In this document: piece after piece, positions 35,200 through 49,755 of the stretch
How the letters are laid out: every line of letters begins with the position of its first letter
Position numbering within the stretch: the stretch's first letter is position 1
Assembly: GCF_014066305.1 (NCBI RefSeq)
Contig: NW_023501040.1
Coordinates: 1,021,001 to 1,085,000 of the forward strand
Direction of reading: 5' to 3'
From: Letharia columbiana
Lineage: Eukaryota > Ascomycota > Lecanoromycetes > Lecanorales > Parmeliaceae
DNA length: 64,000 bases
Notes under the pieces: generated by a model
Seen by the model: the letters and a program-made list of their open reading frames with translations, nothing else
Told to the model about the DNA's origin: nothing
Databases searched by the model: none
Program-made: the position numbers and the translations under genes

Positions 35200-38100
35200 T
35201 CATTGACCTCCCAACTCTGCTTCAGGTCGATTGGTTTCAACAGCCGCCTTCGAAGGCGAACCCATCTCGTCCTGAACGCCTTTCTTTTCCTGAACCGCCT
35301 GCTTCAGTATCCCCAACTTCTCCTCTGTAATCCTGATCGCATGATCAACCTCCCTCTCACTCATTTTCACATCCGCTAGCTTCGAGCGCAAGCCTTTGTT
35401 TCTCAAGCTCTGCTCTCTTTGTCTTCTTGCCTGAGCAACTACGTCTTGATCACTGCTTCCTGGGTATGCTGCGCCTTGCATACCAACGCGCTCCTCCAGC
35501 CAGTCCCACAAGTCGCTCTCTTCTTTACGCCAGATTTCCTCGTACGCCGCAATTCTCTGTGCAGTGGGAATGTAGGCTAAGCTGTTGCCCGATGTGGAGG
35601 ATCGAGGACCACGTAACCAATTGAACAGTATGATAAATAGGAGAAAGCCGATTACCATATTCGAGCTGATCATTGGACTGAATATATCGACAACGGGACC
35701 TAGAATACCATGCAAAGGCTCGAACAGTCCCCATGAGCTGTCTTTCGGTTGAGTACCAGTGGCGACAGCTTTGACGCTCGCTGGAGATGTCCGCGCAAGG
35801 TCGGCATCTCCCTTTCTGCGTTTACCTTTTGACTTGAGCTTCGAGCCGTTGGTACCAGCTCTCGGTCTAGACGTGACGCCTGCTTTCAAGGCTTTGACTA
35901 GGTCGTTGCAGTATGTTGTCTGTCCATCATTCGCGCCTTTCTCGATTGGTCCTGTCACAGCTGTGTCAGCTACGATGTCTGCATGAGTACATTACACGTA
36001 TTGATCTACCTTTGAGCCAACTCTTACCAGTCCATTCAATTGTAAAATTGATGACCAGCCTCGTGGCGTTACCTGGTGCCCACATTAGACAGAAATGGGT
36101 TTTAGTGGCAAAAAGGTTGCCGCTGGGCACATCAGGGGTTTGGGTAGACTGTGTTACGATAACTGCTTTCTCCAGGTCGAAAGAGTCCAAAGTCTCGGTG
36201 ACGACACACTTCGTTGATTTGGGGCCAATCGAGGCGTTGAGCGGCTTGATGTAGGAATAGTTGCGGGTTCTATTGTCTTCCGAGAGACCTTTCTTATCAT
36301 CCTCCATTGTGAGGTCCGTTACCTTGATCTCATCAAGAAGCCATTTGGCCATAAAGCCTCCAGATGCGGCGCCAAAAACCATAGCATAGACTTTGCCTAG
36401 GGGGGCTGGGATAATGTCATCCTGGAGAGGCCTCTCATAGTGGGAACCTCCATCGCCGCACTCGGTTGGCGCGTGTGTCGCTGGACCTGGAAAGTCGGCG
36501 CTTGCAGCACTCGCGGCTGCGGCTTTTTCGCCTGCCTTTGACTCGCTCGGAGTAGGCCCGCCACCGGCTGCAGCACCAGCTGCCACACCCATCGCCGACG
36601 CTTTCCGAGTGACTGCTTTGGATTGTTGATCAGCCGCAAGCTCACTGCCAGCAATACTGCCCTCAGGCACCTCAGTGAAGCTGCCGGTTCCTTCATCATC
36701 GTCTTCGTCTTCATCATAAATTTCCTCCTCTTCGTCGCTGACTTCACTGGCTTCATCACTACCACTAGGATCGACCTTTTCAGTCTTATCACCCGTCCCG
36801 CCTTCAAGTCTTACACCGTTGAGTGAGCTCTTGAGTGACGGGTGGTTAATCTTCCAGATACCAATTAACAGATCGTAGGTCGCTTCTCGGCTGAGTAGAC
36901 TTCGGAAGGTCTGTCTTGCATGTAGGGTCTGGATGGCGATAGCATTGGGGAACACCATTGCGGTGTTCTCTTTTTCCACAGACACAATCTCGTCGAAGCT
37001 GATGATCAGCGTAGTCACCCAGCCAAGGATATTGCTGGAAAAACATATATGGCCTTCAGAGACATATATCCTCCCAGCCAAGATAATGTCTCGCTGCAGA
37101 GCACAGCTGTAATCCTCAATGAGATAGTCGTCTTCTGGGACGCTACGAAACAGCTGGTGGAAATCGCGATTACGTTTTTTGCTTGCTACAGCAAAGCCGG
37201 TAGGTTTGGCAGTACCGCCTGAGGCCGCTGGATTTGCTAAGGCTGCGCTGCCTGCTGCTATGGCGGCAGCAATGGTACCACCCGTGGCAGAAGAGCTATT
37301 CCGGTGTCGTTTAGCGATGGTACCGACTCGGCTACGAACGCTGCCACTGCGCCGAAAACCATTATTTCCTTCATACACACTCCCATTCGGAGGGGTCTTG
37401 TCACCCGTCATAATACTTGATTCGTAGGTTGATCTTGGTCTGACAATAGGGGCCACGTCTTCAGCAACGGGTGTTGACGCATTCTCTTCCGTTGGCTTTA
37501 GGCTATAAGCCTGAGAGACAGCACGGGCAGCAGAAACGTTCTCTACTTGAGCAGCAGCTTCTTCCCGCTGGACCGTCGAACCTTCTCGACCATTTTCAGA
37601 CAAGCCGTTCGGAAGTGTAGTGGTGGAACCAGTGTTCGCAAGAGGTGCATCGGAGCCTATCCCTAAGTGGCTCAAACTTAGATCACCAGCACCTAGTGTC
37701 TCCACCGCTAGCTTCTTTTGCTCGTTCACGGGCGCATCTTCTGCTACCATAGCCGTCACTCCATCGGTCTGCTCATCGTCGTTCTCTTCAATTGTCTGTG
37801 TAGAGCTTCTTGACCTTGTCTGATTATTTGCAATTGTGCTGCTCAATTGATTGGCTGCATTCTGGGCGGCTGAAAAGACAGACGAGAAGAATCCTCCAGC
37901 CTGCGAGCCTTGAGACGGGGTTCGGGCACCTGGAGTTCTCTCTTCAGCCATGGGTGTGAGCGGAGCAGACATCACGTTCGACAGCTTGCTTGACGCCAGG
38001 GTGCCCGAATCGGACCTGACGCGACGGTGAGCGATCGTGTTATTGGAAGAAGATACGGCCATATTCGGATTCGTCCTTGCGGCGCCTGCAGCCATAGTCT

Positions 38101-39553
38101 TTAGTGATGGACTACTCGGTACATCTTGGCGTTGGTCGATTGGTGTTGGGGGCGTGACATGCGTTTGCGGAGGGTCGAGCGAGGCACTTGTAGGCGTATT
38201 GGGAGTTGTGACAATGGTAGGGAGATCTCGTACACTGGCAGAAGGGCTTTGCAGATTCGAGGCTACCGACTCTTTGCTGTCCGAAGCCTTGGAAGATCTT
38301 CCCAGGTTGATACTGTTCCTCTTGTCTTTGCTGAATAAAGCTTGGAGAGCATTTCCGCTACCAGAAGATATCACTGACGCGCGATCTGGGCTCTTTGGCG
38401 GACTTGAGTCTTTTTTCCTGGATCCAACCGTAAATACATCTTTTATTCTTGCACCTGGCGAGACCCCTCGGCTCTTACTGCCATCTCTAGTGCTAAGAGT
38501 TCTCCCACCATCCCTAGTGTCCATCGTAGGAGCATAGTTGGGTGCCAGGTTTGTGGTTGAGAATGTGGTACCACCTGTCACCGGTAGCGTGGCAGACTTT
38601 TGATATTGAGGGTTCTGGAAAGTGGGACTGTCGAGTTGAAGATTGCTGGGTGTGTCGCCGGGTGTGGTGGTGTTGATCAAGGGCGAGGAGGATGTCAAGA
38701 AGCCAATATGCGATTGATGGCTTACGAGCGGAGGAGGCGAGACAGTAGGTCTTCGTTAAGATACCAGATTAGCACAGAAGGATCCCATGTATCAACAATC
38801 AGGCGCCGGATACTACTCCAAGACAAGGCTTCGCAGAAGCCGCCAAAGGACTTGGGTAAGAATGAACAAATTGAAGCAATGGCAAAGAAATAGGGTGGGT
38901 CTGTAAAATGAATCTCGAGATATGTGCTCTAGGTGTTATTGCGTCTGCAGCTGAAGTGCGAGGTATGTACCCCTGCGGATTGCGGACGTGCGCTTACGCC
39001 TCTCAGGTCTCAGGGTCGCCGAAGGCTTGGCAAGCCTGGAAGACAAGAAGAGTGGGCCTACTTACGGTTCAGTTTCCGATTCAATGGTGATCAGACTTCC
39101 GCCATCTTCATCCTCATCTTCTCCCACTGCACTTCGACTTCTGTTGTTGCCAGAGAGCGCTGATGGCTCTGCGGATGTTGCAGTCTGTCCATCGGCGCTG
39201 CGCCCACGCGTGTCAGCCGTCTCCTGCTGTAGCTGCTGCTGCTCCGCCTCCTCGCGCTTCCTTCTCTTCTTCTTGACGCGGCCTGGTATCAGTTTCGACA
39301 GATTGCTTGGTCCTGAAGGAAGTCCATCGTCGAGACTGCTTCCTCTGCTATCGCGTACTTTGTCCATCAACGAATCCACCGAGTTCCTGATCCCGCCTCG
39401 TTCGCTGACTTCATCAGAAACGCTGGAGCCATTGAGAGAAGTGGTGGATGGGGCATCCTTGCGCCCGAGTTTGGCTTTGGCAACGAGTCCCTTGAAGCCT
39501 CTTGGCTCAGATACTGATGGCGCCGGAGATATGGATGTGGCCGAGCTCTCCAT
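35200..39553 (-). CDS. LAM/Ysp2-type sterol transporter (GRAM + VASt + TM), 3 exons
   Basis: Members of this family are ER-anchored proteins at membrane contact sites; the VASt (START-like) domain moves sterol between the plasma membrane and ER. Exons: 39553-39066, 38720-36028 and 35978-35200, with introns of 345 and 49 bp; phases agree and give 1,319 aa. The exon 1/2 join yields HQSHIGFLTSSSPLI, a conserved-looking block, which supports the long first intron. Residues 1-670 are serine/threonine-rich and probably disordered. A GRAM/PH-like domain spans about 680-790 (FHQLFRSVPEDDYLIEDYSC, GRIYVSEGHICFSSNILGW). An acidic linker follows (EEEEIYDEDEDDDEG), then the VASt domain at about 910-1075 (APLGKVYAMVFG, NYSYIKPLNASIGPKSTKC). 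One transmembrane helix lies near 1165 (MVIGFLLFIILFNWL) and a charged, coiled-coil-like tail ends the protein. Only one VASt domain is present, whereas yeast Ysp2 has two. Confidence 0.88.
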
Positions 39554-39599
39554 TGAAAGGGGCCCCTGGGGCGGGAGGTGTAGAGATGTGTAGAGCTAT

Positions 39600-40085
39600 T
39601 GCATAATGTAGTAACCTAGGAAGCACGATCAAGGCGCATAGGGCTAGAGTAGGTCAAAAGAGTGAATGGTTGCTCGCAATGTTGTCACCGGTCGATGAGA
39701 GTGGCCTCGGTCTTGGAACTTCGTGGCCAGGGTAAATTCTAGTTGACCTGGCTGTTGTGGCTGAAGCTAGCTGATCTACAAGCAAAGCCACCTTTCTTTT
39801 CACACGCTAATCTATATGTAGCATACAGAAATCAAAATACTAAACTAGTAATTTACGTATTTATATCAAAGTATTTAAGTTATATAAGTTTAAATTTATA
39901 AATTAAATTATAAAAATTAATTAATTTTTAAATCTAATTTCGAGATTAAATTTAACTCTCGAAGAGTAAAAATATTTTAATTTAAGATTTATTTTAATTA
40001 TAAGATTAAACTTTATAACTTTTTCTTTATTAAAAGACGTAAATTAAGTTCTATAATAATAATAGAAATTATAAAGTTTTAATAG
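39600..40085. other. Transition into AT-rich RIP DNA
   Basis: Composition turns AT-rich at about 39830, some 280 bp upstream of the LAM start codon, so the promoter of that gene is squeezed between the coding region and silent repeat DNA. From about 39900 the sequence resembles a strongly mutated repeat A copy. Confidence 0.5.
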
Positions 40086-43390
<3,305 letters not shown>

Positions 43391-45699
43391 TTCAATATGG
43401 CTAAAATTACTACTCTGCCTACTCCTAATAAGAAAGAATTAGATCGAGTTATAAAACGTTAGAAAAGAGACGCCTAGATTAATATAAGAAAGGAGAAACT
43501 TAAATAGCGTAATATTCTTCTTTAGAGTATATCTTTACTATTAGAGTATTAGTTAATAAAAATTAAGTATCGTATAGCTATTAGTTACCTTTTAAGCGAT
43601 ATAGAAATTACTTTATATACGATATTTAGTCTTATATAGACTACTACTATCTAGAATATACTTTATAGAAATATTAATTTATATATCTCTCTATAGAGTA
43701 CTTTAGATTCTATCTAAAAGCTTATTAATATTTCGAAGCTAAAAATCTTCGTCGCTATTATAATCTATATGAAAATCTTTTATTTTTCTACTATTTATAA
43801 TTATTGAAGAACTAATAGAATTACTTCGATAGCTTTATTAATTACTAGAAATATAACTCGAAATCGCTATATTCTTCTTCGAAAATTTATTTATTACTTA
43901 GATTCTATCGAAGAGAACTTTAGAATTATTAAAATAGATAGATATAAATAGTCTATATGATATAAAAAGCTTTAGTTATTTACGAGTAAGATACGAAGTA
44001 ATTAAAAGAAGCTTTATACTCTAAGTTCTTATATCGCAATTAATAAATATATAATTAAGAAGACGAGATATATATATTATTCTATAATAGCTTTAGATAA
44101 GTTAATTAAGAAGGAATATAAGCTTTTCGTAATTGGCGATAAGAGCTATATCTATAATTATATCTAATATTCTTCTATATAAGATCTTAAAAGTAGATTA
44201 AAAGTTAAGAATCTTAGAGATATATTAGCTATAATATTTAAATTAGCTACTAATATACTACTTCGTAACTCTATTCTCTTTATAAATAATTATTTTATCG
44301 AATCTAAGCTAACTATAGCTCTAAAAGATAGAGGAATTACGATATATAGAATTATAAAGCTAAATCGATTAAATCTCTCAAAATTGCTTATAGAGATAAA
44401 ATAAGTCTTTATAAGGAATATTTCGTACGAAGTTCTCGCTATAATAGTTTAGAATAATATATTAATAATAGTCTAATAAGATAATAATCTCGTTCTAGTT
44501 CTAATTACTATATATAGTATAAGAGAGATTAATAACTCTATCTTTAAAAAGAGAAAATATCTTAGTAAGATTAATATAAATAGTCGTATAGTTCTATCTA
44601 CTTTTAAAGAGAATAATTAGAATATATAAAAGAAGGAGTTTTAAGTTTCTAAGCTTTTCTACTACTATAATAAGTATATAAAAGAGATTAATCGATTTAA
44701 TACTCTAATAACTATATATTCTTCTTAGCGAGCTTATAATCGAAATTAAATACCTTTACTTTATTGATATTTAAATAAAAGTCTTTTAAATATCTTTAAG
44801 CTCTATGAACTAATAGAAACGTTTCGTTAGAAGTATTAGAAGTTTCTCGAGCTGATAGTAGTAGAATTAGTTGAAGAAGATAGAGAAGATATTCGATCTC
44901 GGCCGTCTTTTACCCCGATTACTACTCTATTAAAACTACTATAAGACAATTATAATTGATAAGATTTAAATACTATTCGATAGTATCTTATATATCGTTT
45001 CGATATTTAGAAGAGGCGTTTTAATAGAGAAATTAGTGGTAATAATAGAGGAGTATTAAAGACTAGAGGAGGATATACTATATATAAAGTCTCTTTATAT
45101 CGTAAAGAGAACTATATAGAACGATTTCATAATAAGAAGAATTAAATAGAGTCTATAGAATAAATCTAAATTATTAAGTATAGATTATATAGTAGTTATA
45201 GAGTAATAGTATTAATAATAATAGTAGAAATCGCATTTATTACCTTCGGGCGATTATCGAATAGTCTCTATTTATTAACTAAGTATAATACTTATATTAA
45301 TATAGAGATCTACGTTAACGTTAAAGTCTATTAATATATCTTTAAGTATATTTATAAGAATAGCGATTAGGCTAGTCTTCGAATAGAGTATAAGAGTAAT
45401 ATAGATTAGAATAATGTAGAGCTAGATTAGATAAATAAGATTTAAAAGTATTAAGATATATAATAAGTGAGCTTTACGAAAGTCTATTAAAGGATTTTTA
45501 GCTTTAAATTATATAATTATAATTCTTCTATCGAATAATTATTTATTTATCTCTTAAATTAATACGATATAATATTTAATAATAAAGATAACTTATCTTA
45601 TATAATCGATATAGAATATAAACGCTAGATTAAGCTAATAGCTTTCTTTTAACTAAATTAAGAGTATTAAAAGCGAAGATAAGTAGAAGATTTCTTCTA

Positions 45700-46042
45700 T
45701 ATCGATCTACTAGTGTAATATATCTAGAAAAAAAATAAGCGAGATATATTTAAATAGAGTTTACGTTAGAGGCGTAAGGATATTATTAAAAGAATATATT
45801 ATATTAATTCGAACGCTAAAAAGCTCTTCTATTTATAATACCTTCTTCTAAATATATTAAATCTTATATTCTTTAAAGACTTATATACGATAGATAATAA
45901 TATTCTTTTTTTCTACTATAATATCTACGTAGTAAGAGACTTACTTTATAATAACGTTAAATAGAATTAAGTATTAAATAAAGTAGCGGTCTAATAGAGA
46001 GAATACGCTTTATAAGATCTCTTTATAATAATTCTACTATAA
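45700..46042 (+). pseudogene. Helitron protein, region upstream of the helicase (part 1)
   Basis: The plus-strand translation contains RIYYINSNAKKLFYLQYLLL and NLIFFKDLYTIDNN, corresponding to the conserved (E)RFYLRLLL...TSFEDLRTV block of Helitron helicase-like proteins. It ends in ...LFIIILLY exactly where MITE B is inserted. Confidence 0.7.
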
Positions 46043-46617
46043 TATACATCTGCAAATCTGAAAAGTTCCTACAAAATTTGAAATTGCTGATCGCGCGTTT
46101 ATCGCGAAAATTATAAAATCCGTCGGATTAGTAAATCTGATTAGAATCCGCTTAAATTCCGCCGGTTTAATAACTATTTTAATCTTTTTCGCTAGTTCTA
46201 TCAATTTAGTAGTAATACGTATAAAAAAAGAAAAGTTCTAATAATCGATATTATAACGATAAGGTTTTACGATAATAAGTATCAACGTTAACTCAAATTT
46301 AACTATAGAATTAGACGATTTAATAAAATTAGTTATATAGATAATACTCTAATATAGCGTATAATAATACGTATATTAATAATAATATATATTAATATTA
46401 TATATATATAGAATAGTACTTAGAGTATATTAGAGTATATTACGTAAAATTTTTAAAGTTACTAAAAATTTTTTAAAGTTACTAAACTAATAGAATTAAC
46501 GAAAAGAATTAGATATAGATAAAGTTTACTTAATAGACTAAATCGTACTAAATCGTACTTATAATACGGACTCGGCGGAAATCGTATAGAAATTTACTTT
46601 TTAGATTTGTAAATATA
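46043..46617. mobile_element. MITE B, copy 2, inserted in the Helitron gene
   Basis: It is about 575 bp with inverted ends (left tatacatctgcaaatctgaa, right its near reverse complement). It is colinear with copy 1 at 10348-10896 over nearly its whole length and less mutated near its left end. The Helitron reading resumes directly behind it, which shows it as a clean insertion. Confidence 0.75.
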
Positions 46618-46717
46618 AGTCTAATAACTCTCTAAATTTATAAAATAATTATAAATTAAGATATATAGATAATTTCTTCTTTATCGAGTAGAAATACTTT
46701 AAGCGTAGTATAATTAG

Positions 46718-46957
46718 CTTATCGCGCTAACGGTAATATTAAAATATTATAACTTTTTTTAATATAATATTTCTTTTTTTATATACTAAAACTTTTCGCG
46801 CTAGATATATTTTTTCTTAATAATTTCTTTAATAAGTTAAAGTACTTTAAGTTAAAGAATAAGAAGATTATCGCGCTAACGGTGATTTTAAAATATCGCG
46901 ATATTTTTTAATATAATATTCTTTTTTTAGCTACTAAAACTTTTCGCGCTAGACGTA
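46718..46957. repeat. Two ~88-bp direct repeats, ~149 bp apart
   Basis: 46718-46807 and 46867-46957 share ttatcgcgctaacggt, then an AT-rich core, then actaaaacttttcgcgctag. They lie between the two halves of the Helitron coding relic. Function unknown. Confidence 0.65.
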
Positions 46958-47379
46958 TTTTTCCTTTTTTTACTTATAAATAATTTAATTCTTTTCTCGT
47001 ACTTTATATATATTTCTTAACTAATACTTATTATTCTTTATTTAGATTATTTAATAACTTTATTTATATCCTTTAAACTTAGTACTATATTCTCTCTTTA
47101 TTAAACGATATATAATATAAGTAAATCGTTATCGAAGACTTCTATCTTTATTTAATTTAAATTCGATTAAAGGAAAATAATATTAATTCTATAAAGAATA
47201 TTAGTCTTATTATTAACTTTAGTCTATTCGCGATTTAGCGAGACTACGAATAGTATTATATTAATAATTAGAATCGACTTCTACGCGAAGTATATAGCTA
47301 TTAAACTAATATCTAAGATTAGATATAGACGAGTTTTAATAATAATTAAATTACTATAGCTAACGCTATTTGAAATATA

Positions 47380-48740
47380 ATCTCTTATTTTAATAGCTAA
47401 CTTTTCTTTCTTAATGACTATAAAGATATTAATAAGACTATACTTTAGAATATCGTATTGTAAAGAGTATAAAATAACTCTAAGGTAGTTATTGCTATAG
47501 CTTTATCTAGTATCATCTTTATTCTTCTTTAAAGTAATATTATCGCTTATTCTCGCTTTAAGATTTCTTTTAATATTATTACTTAGTCTAATTACGATAT
47601 ATCGATAGAGTCTAATTTAACTTAATTATTAAAGGCGATTAAGCTTATTTTCTAGAATAAGATCTCTATATAAAATCGCTATAATATTAAGACTATCGAT
47701 TATATACTCTAAGATATTTAAAAGAATCTTACTCCTTTTAATAATATAGTTATATACTTCTACGATAATTTTTATTAAATTCTTTTAGTTATTAAGGGTA
47801 TTAAGTTAGATTATATTACTCGAGCTATATTAAGAGCGTTCTATCTTTAAAATTATATTTAAATTCTTAAGTTAATAGAAAATATAAGACTTCGAAACTC
47901 TAATCTCATTAATTAAGATCGAATTAATATAAAGAAATTTATTTAAAGACTATTAGATGTAAATAATAGTATCTTAATAAGCTTTAAAGAATAAGAAGCT
48001 ATTAATTAATCTATCGGGTAATTATTAAACGACTTTATTATTTAGCTAATTAATATTATTTATAATAATTTTAACTTATATCGAATAGTTAATTTCTATA
48101 TATTTAAAGTAATTCTTTATATCTTTAATAAGAATATCGCTCGATTTAATAGTTAAGTTCTTAATAAGTTTTCTAAAGCTAAGATTATTTATAATAGTAG
48201 AAATTAAGTCGTTAATAAGAAAGATAGCTTTCTTCTATCTACTAAAATAATAAATACCTTTAAATTAGCCTCGCTTCTATTCTATTATTTAAAATTAAAA
48301 TAGAATTATATAGTAATACTATTAAGAAATTTAAAGTAGTATATAAGTCTATATAATAGAATACGTCTATAAGTTAAGTATATTAGATCTAAGATACTCG
48401 ATTATCGTATTCTTAAAAACGAATATAATAGTAAATAATATTATATACTACGTATCTCTCTAACTCCGCCTAATTCGAACGATCTATATACTCCCTTTTA
48501 ACGTATTTAATTTTCAATTTAATTAATCTTTAGTATAATGATTAATAAGATCTAGAGTTAGTTATTATAGCAGATCGACTTATACTTATATCTCGAGATC
48601 TTTACTTATAATTAACTATATATAGTCTTAAGTCGAGTTATTAGTAAGATCGATCTATTAATTATAACTCTAGGCGATCTATTAAGAAGATAACTCACTC
48701 GATCGACGAGGTATATTAAGAATAAGATTATTAAGTAGAT
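47380..48740 (+). pseudogene. PIF1-family helicase domain of the Helitron
   Basis: Plus-strand translation shows, in order, a ruined Walker A loop (..NKTIL.NIVL.RV), KVVIAIALSSI, AYSRFKISF, the segment before motif II with NRYNIKTIDYIL, a YFYDNFY.ILLVIKG block (YFGDF.QILPV in intact enzymes), L.ENIRL (TENMR), FNKNIARFNS.VLNKF, RISLTPP and the C-terminal TIN-K-QSQ.L, LYIVLSR (YVALSR) blocks. The order and spacing are those of PIF1-like helicases. Glycine codons are changed to Asp, Asn, Lys or Arg by G-to-A, as RIP would do. Confidence 0.8.
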
Positions 48741-48760
48741 ACTTCTTTCTTAGATAAGAA

Positions 48761-49484
48761 TATAATTAATTAGCGATCTATAGTGATAGAAGTAAATTAA
48801 ATAAGTTAAATGTTATATAGAAAGTAAGTAGAGTCCGATTTAACTTAGAATTAGAGCTTTTATCTTCTTTATTAATTTCGTAGTAGTAAAAGTAGATTAA
48901 AAACGTATAGTAAGCGATTAGAGTTTAATTTATACTTAGAGCTAAAGCTAAAATTCGATTTAACTTAGAAAAATCTAACTTTATAAATTTAATTCATAGA
49001 CCTTTACTTATATTATATTAATAAATTATAAATTTATAAGAAAATCTTAAGTTATAAATTACGTATAATTCGTAATCTATAATTCGAAAGCTATATTCGA
49101 TATCGAATATATTTTATTATTAAAATAAAATTTCTTAATAACGATAAAAAGACTTTAAAGAGATATTTATTAACGTTAATTTAATTTAAGCTCGAAATTA
49201 GAGATATCGTTAATAGCGATCTCGAGAAGCTTAAAAAGTATAGTCTCTAAGAGTATATTACGATAAGAATTTAAATTTAACTATTTTAACTAATTTTAAC
49301 TATTTTAACTATTTTAATTTTATAAGTTTTTTATATTTAAAGCGAATATATAAGTTAAATAGTTATTTACGTAAATAATACGTAAAAAATTATAATATAT
49401 AACTCTTTCGATTTATCGATAACTTCTTTATTATTTATAATTTAATCTATATAAAAAGATAATAGAAAATTTACGTATCTAATC
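48761..49484. other. AT-rich RIP DNA, no feature resolved
   Basis: It contains a short piece resembling the end of repeat A near 48984-49010 (aatttaattcatagaccttt). Nothing else is recognisable. Confidence 0.4.
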
Positions 49485-49628
49485 TATCTTAGTCTTATAA
49501 TAGCGTCTATTATTCTAATCGAGATTGTTATTTATTATATAATCTATAAATAGGATAGTAGAGAGCCTACGCGTGTGGCTTGCGTTAGCCTTATAGTGGC
49601 GTCTGCCATTCTAATCGAGACCGATTTC
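49485..49628 (+). repeat. Direct repeat, one copy RIP-mutated and one intact
   Basis: ttagtcttataatagcgtct (from about 49489) and ttagccttatagtggcgtct (from about 49584) begin two copies of a ~42-bp sequence that continues through attctaatcgaga. All differences in the aligned core are C/T or G/A, with T or A always in the left copy. The AT-rich block ends between them. Confidence 0.75.
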
Positions 49629-49755
49629 TGTCTTCCTTCTTGGCAGCGGAATGAACGCGCTTCTTTCAGAGCTCCCCGGAGCCGCGTCACCGTCAATCAG
49701 TCATTTATTCCCTTGCTCTCTTCGAAGCTGCTCCTGCGTGTGCCATCTGGTAGTC

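Larger units (their letters stand above)
43395..48760 (+). mobile_element. Helitron (Rep/PIF1-helicase type), RIP-inactivated
   Basis: Helitrons are rolling-circle transposons whose single protein joins an HUH replication-initiator domain to a PIF1-family helicase. A frame starts at about 43399 (MAKITTLPTPNKKELDRV). At 45700-46040 the translation follows the region between Rep and helicase (K-LFYLQYLLLNILN, FFKDLYTIDNN). After a MITE insertion at 46043-46617 it resumes (LWNNYKL-like block), and at 47380-48740 it gives the helicase. TAA/TAG stops at former CAA, CAG and TGG codons abound, so no protein is made. I could not place the HUH histidine motif. The 5' TC and 3' CTRR termini cannot be told apart in this sequence, so the ends given are those of the coding relic. 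Confidence 0.7.
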
